A DNA stretch of 6,692 nt, taken from contig JBQTJM010000312.1 in the NCBI GenBank assembly GCA_052387115.1, positions 1 to 6,692 of the forward strand. Reading direction: 5' to 3'. Position 1 is the stretch's first letter; each line of letters starts with the position of its first letter. This document shows positions 5,131 to 6,692 of this stretch, one piece after another. The notes below the pieces were generated by a model. The model did not search any database. It saw only the letters and a program-made list of their open reading frames with translations, and was not told the origin of the DNA. The position numbers were made by a program, and so were the translations under genes. This DNA is from JACCXJ01 sp052387115 (lineage in GTDB: Bacteria > Pseudomonadota > Gammaproteobacteria > JACCXJ01).

Positions 5131-5989
5131 CTCGCCGCCCACTACCACTTCCAACCCCGTCCCGTGGCCCCCGCACGGGGTAATGAGAAGGGCCGGGTGG
5201 AGCGCGCCATCCGCTTCGCCCGCGAGGCCTTCTTCGCCGCCCGCAGCTTCCGTGACCTCGACGATCTCAACGCCCAAGCTCTCGCCTGGTGTCAGGGCCC
5301 CACCGCCCTGCGGCCCTGCCCCGAAGACCGCGCCCGCACCGTGCGCGCGGTGTTCACCGAGGAACAGCCCCATCTGCTGCCGCTGCCCGATAACCCCTTC
5401 CCCACCGAGGAGCACGTCGAAGTCAGCGTGCGCAAAACCCCTTATGTGCGTTTCGATCTCAACGACTATTCCATCCCCCATCCCCATGTGCACCGCACGC
5501 TCCTCGTTTTGGCTACCCTCGAGACGGTGCGCATCCTCGATGGCCACACCGTGATCGCCACCCACCCGCGCAGCTTCGACCGCGGCGCTCAAACCGAAGA
5601 CCCAACCCACCTCGAAGCACTCGTCCAGCACCAACACGCCGCTCGGGCCCACCGTGCCCAGGACCGCCTGCAGCACGCCGCCCAAAGCGCGAAGCCACTT
5701 TTCCTACGGGCCGCCGAGCGCGGCGTACCCCTGGGCGTGCTCACCCGCGGGCTGCTCCAGCTCCTCGATACCCACGGCGCCGCGGCCTTGGAAGAGGCCA
5801 TCGCCGCCGCGCTGGCCGAAGACACCGCCCACCTCGGCGCCGTGCGCCACTTCATCGACCGGCACGCACAGGCCCGCGGCCAACCCCCACCCCTCGCGGT
5901 GGCCCTGCCCGACGACCCCAGGTTGCACGCCCTCACCGTGCGCCCCCATGCGCTTTGTGATTACGAAGACCTCGCTCCGGAGTCCACCG

Positions 5990-6692
5990 ATGAACGCACC
6001 GGCCACCACCCTCACGCTTGACACGGCCCGCCCGCGCCTCTGCCGGCTCGGCTTCTACGGCCTCGCCGCGCACCTCGATCCCTTGCTGAACGAGCCCTGG
6101 CTCGCCCGCGTGATCGACATCGAAGAGACCGAGCGCCGGCACCGCTCCCTCAAACGCCGCCTCGACAACGCCCGCCTCGGCCCCTTCAAACCCCTGGCCG
6201 ACTTCGATTGGACCTGGCCCACCCAATGCGACCGCGGCTTGGTGGAAGAGCTTTTCTCGCTCGCCTTCCTCAAGGAAGCCGCCAATGTGGTCCTCATCGG
6301 ACCCAACGGGCTCGGCAAGACCATGCTGCTCAAAAACCTCGCCCACCAGGCCGTCTTGCACGGCCTCACCGCACGCTTCACCCTCGCCTCCGACATGCTC
6401 CACGACCTCGCCGCCCAGGACTCCACCACCGCGCTCGCGCGCCGACTGCGCCGCTACACCACGCCCACCGTGCTCGCCATCGACGAGCTCGGCTACCTGT
6501 CCTACGACGCACGCTACGCCGATCTGCTCTTCGAAGTCGTCACCCGCCGCTACCAAGAGCACTCTATCCTCCTGACGACCAACAAACCCTTCGGCGAATG
6601 GAATCAAGTCTTCCCCAATGCCGCCTGTGTCGTCACCCTCGTCGACCGCCTCCTGCACCGCGCCGAGATCGTCGCGCTCGCGGGCAAGAGTT
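5990..6692 (+). CDS. istB: IS21 transposition helper ATPase IstB (3' end outside window)
   Basis: IstB is a DnaA/AAA+-type ATPase that assembles on DNA, bends the target and stimulates IstA strand transfer. The window holds 234 residues. After an N-terminal helical domain (RLCRLGFYGLAAHLD, ERRHRSLKRRLDNARL), residues 104-111 are GPNGLGKT (Walker A). VLAIDE at 161-166 is Walker B, with D165 and E166, and LLTTNKP at 194-200 is the sensor I strand. DRLLHRAEIVALAGKS at the edge is the typical near-C-terminal signature, so only some 10-30 residues should be missing. The ATG at 5990 has GGAG nine nucleotides upstream and lies 32 nt inside the 3' end of istA, which couples their translation. No lesion is visible: of the three IS21 genes this one and the Cys-rich gene look intact. 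It could still serve related IS21 copies in trans. Confidence 0.92.
   Translation, partial: MNAPATTLTLDTARPRLCRLGFYGLAAHLDPLLNEPWLARVIDIEETERRHRSLKRRLDNARLGPFKPLADFDWTWPTQCDRGLVEELFSLAFLKEAANVVLIGPNGLGKTMLLKNLAHQAVLHGLTARFTLASDMLHDLAAQDSTTALARRLRRYTTPTVLAIDELGYLSYDARYADLLFEVVTRRYQEHSILLTTNKPFGEWNQVFPNAACVVTLVDRLLHRAEIVALAGKS

Larger units (their letters stand above)
4388..6021 (+). pseudogene. istA: IS21 transposase IstA, interrupted by two insertions
   Basis: This is the DDE recombinase of the IS21 element. It reads in three frames joined across two inserted segments (4877-4949 and 5088-5130); taking out those 116 nt gives one open frame of 505 residues, normal for IstA. Segment 1 (4388-4876) has a helix-turn-helix around residues 18-42 (WPIGTLATQLRLHHATVRRVL), PTLRASRLYQMVRERGYPG, and GEQGQVDWAHFGKL with the first catalytic Asp (codon 4757-4759). 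Segment 2 (4950-5087) has FLRGHVEAFTFF and ILLYDNLKSTVLER with the second Asp (5019-5021). Segment 3 (5131-6021) has ARGNEKGRVERAIRF with the catalytic Glu (5200-5202), then PLPDNPFPTEEHVEVSVRK, YVRFDLNDYSIPH and RSFDRGAQTED. Each segment thus holds one acid of the triad, and no single ORF can be active. Its 3' end overlaps istB by 32 nt. Unless the insertions are bypassed or removed, the gene is dead. Confidence 0.88.
3863..6692 (+). mobile_element. IS21-family element with accessory Cys-rich gene, right end outside window
   Basis: Three consecutive same-strand genes form one transposition unit: a small cysteine-rich protein, istA and istB. They are spaced by 6 nt and then by a 32-nt overlap. 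IS21 elements normally end in inverted repeats starting TGT, with extra internal copies near the ends. The right end is beyond the window and the left end could not be fixed by eye, so the start given here is only where coding begins. The element is probably non-autonomous because istA is interrupted twice. Confidence 0.7.

Noticed and set aside
5026..5685. Long minus-strand open frames opposite istA (also 5933-6658 opposite istB)
   Set aside because: They are shadows of strongly G/C3-biased coding on the plus strand, with low-complexity Gly/Val/Glu composition and no family motifs.
1..6692. CRISPR array, tRNA or rRNA gene, toxin-antitoxin or defence operon
   Set aside because: No regularly spaced repeats, cloverleaf or rRNA-like sequence was seen, and no paired small ORFs with toxin or antitoxin motifs.

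Overview
The window reads as a high-GC proteobacterial accessory region made of broken mobile DNA. No core, housekeeping or RNA gene is visible. Strong G/C preference at third codon positions, a siphophage / gene-transfer-agent style tail module, and IS21- and IS1634-type transposases suggest a beta-, gamma- or alphaproteobacterium. The sequence does not allow a genus to be named.

Layout from left to right. (1) Bases 1-410, minus strand: the N-terminal quarter of an IS1634-type (IS4 superfamily) transposase that runs off the left edge. Its first few codons are missing and it abuts a phage gene. (2) About 411-2943, plus strand: the distal end of a phage tail and lysis module. It holds a receptor-binding / tail-tip protein (5' end lost, two internal frameshifts), a DUF2793-type virion protein (one frameshift near its C-terminus) and a GH24 lysozyme reduced to its N-terminal half. 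Each frameshift is explained by loss of a single base. (3) About 2944-3862: a lower-GC, poorly coding stretch. It has one unidentified plus-strand ORF, a broken-looking minus-strand reading frame and three strong inverted repeats, one of them a likely minus-strand terminator. (4) 3875-6692, plus strand: an IS21-family element with a small cysteine-rich (zinc-ribbon-like) protein gene, istA (DDE transposase) and istB (AAA+ ATPase). istB runs off the right edge a few codons before its expected end.

The most unusual signal is inside istA. The gene is interrupted twice, by 73 nt (4877-4949) and 43 nt (5088-5130). Removing both restores one continuous 505-residue IstA. The insertions fall between the three catalytic acids, so each of the three frames carries one member of the DDE triad. 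The first insertion is almost entirely four tandem hairpins. The second has a compact hairpin, a full-strength Shine-Dalgarno sequence, and matched GAA codons at its two borders. These could be small palindromic insertion elements that inactivate istA or, more speculatively, segments that are skipped during translation or removed from RNA.

How the genes would work together: IstA and IstB form the IS21 cut-and-paste machinery, with IstB as ATP-dependent target-site regulator. The cysteine-rich protein is a recurrent passenger of this IS21 subgroup. The phage genes would have supplied tail-tip / host recognition and lysis functions but look decayed, unless the single-base deletions are sequencing errors.
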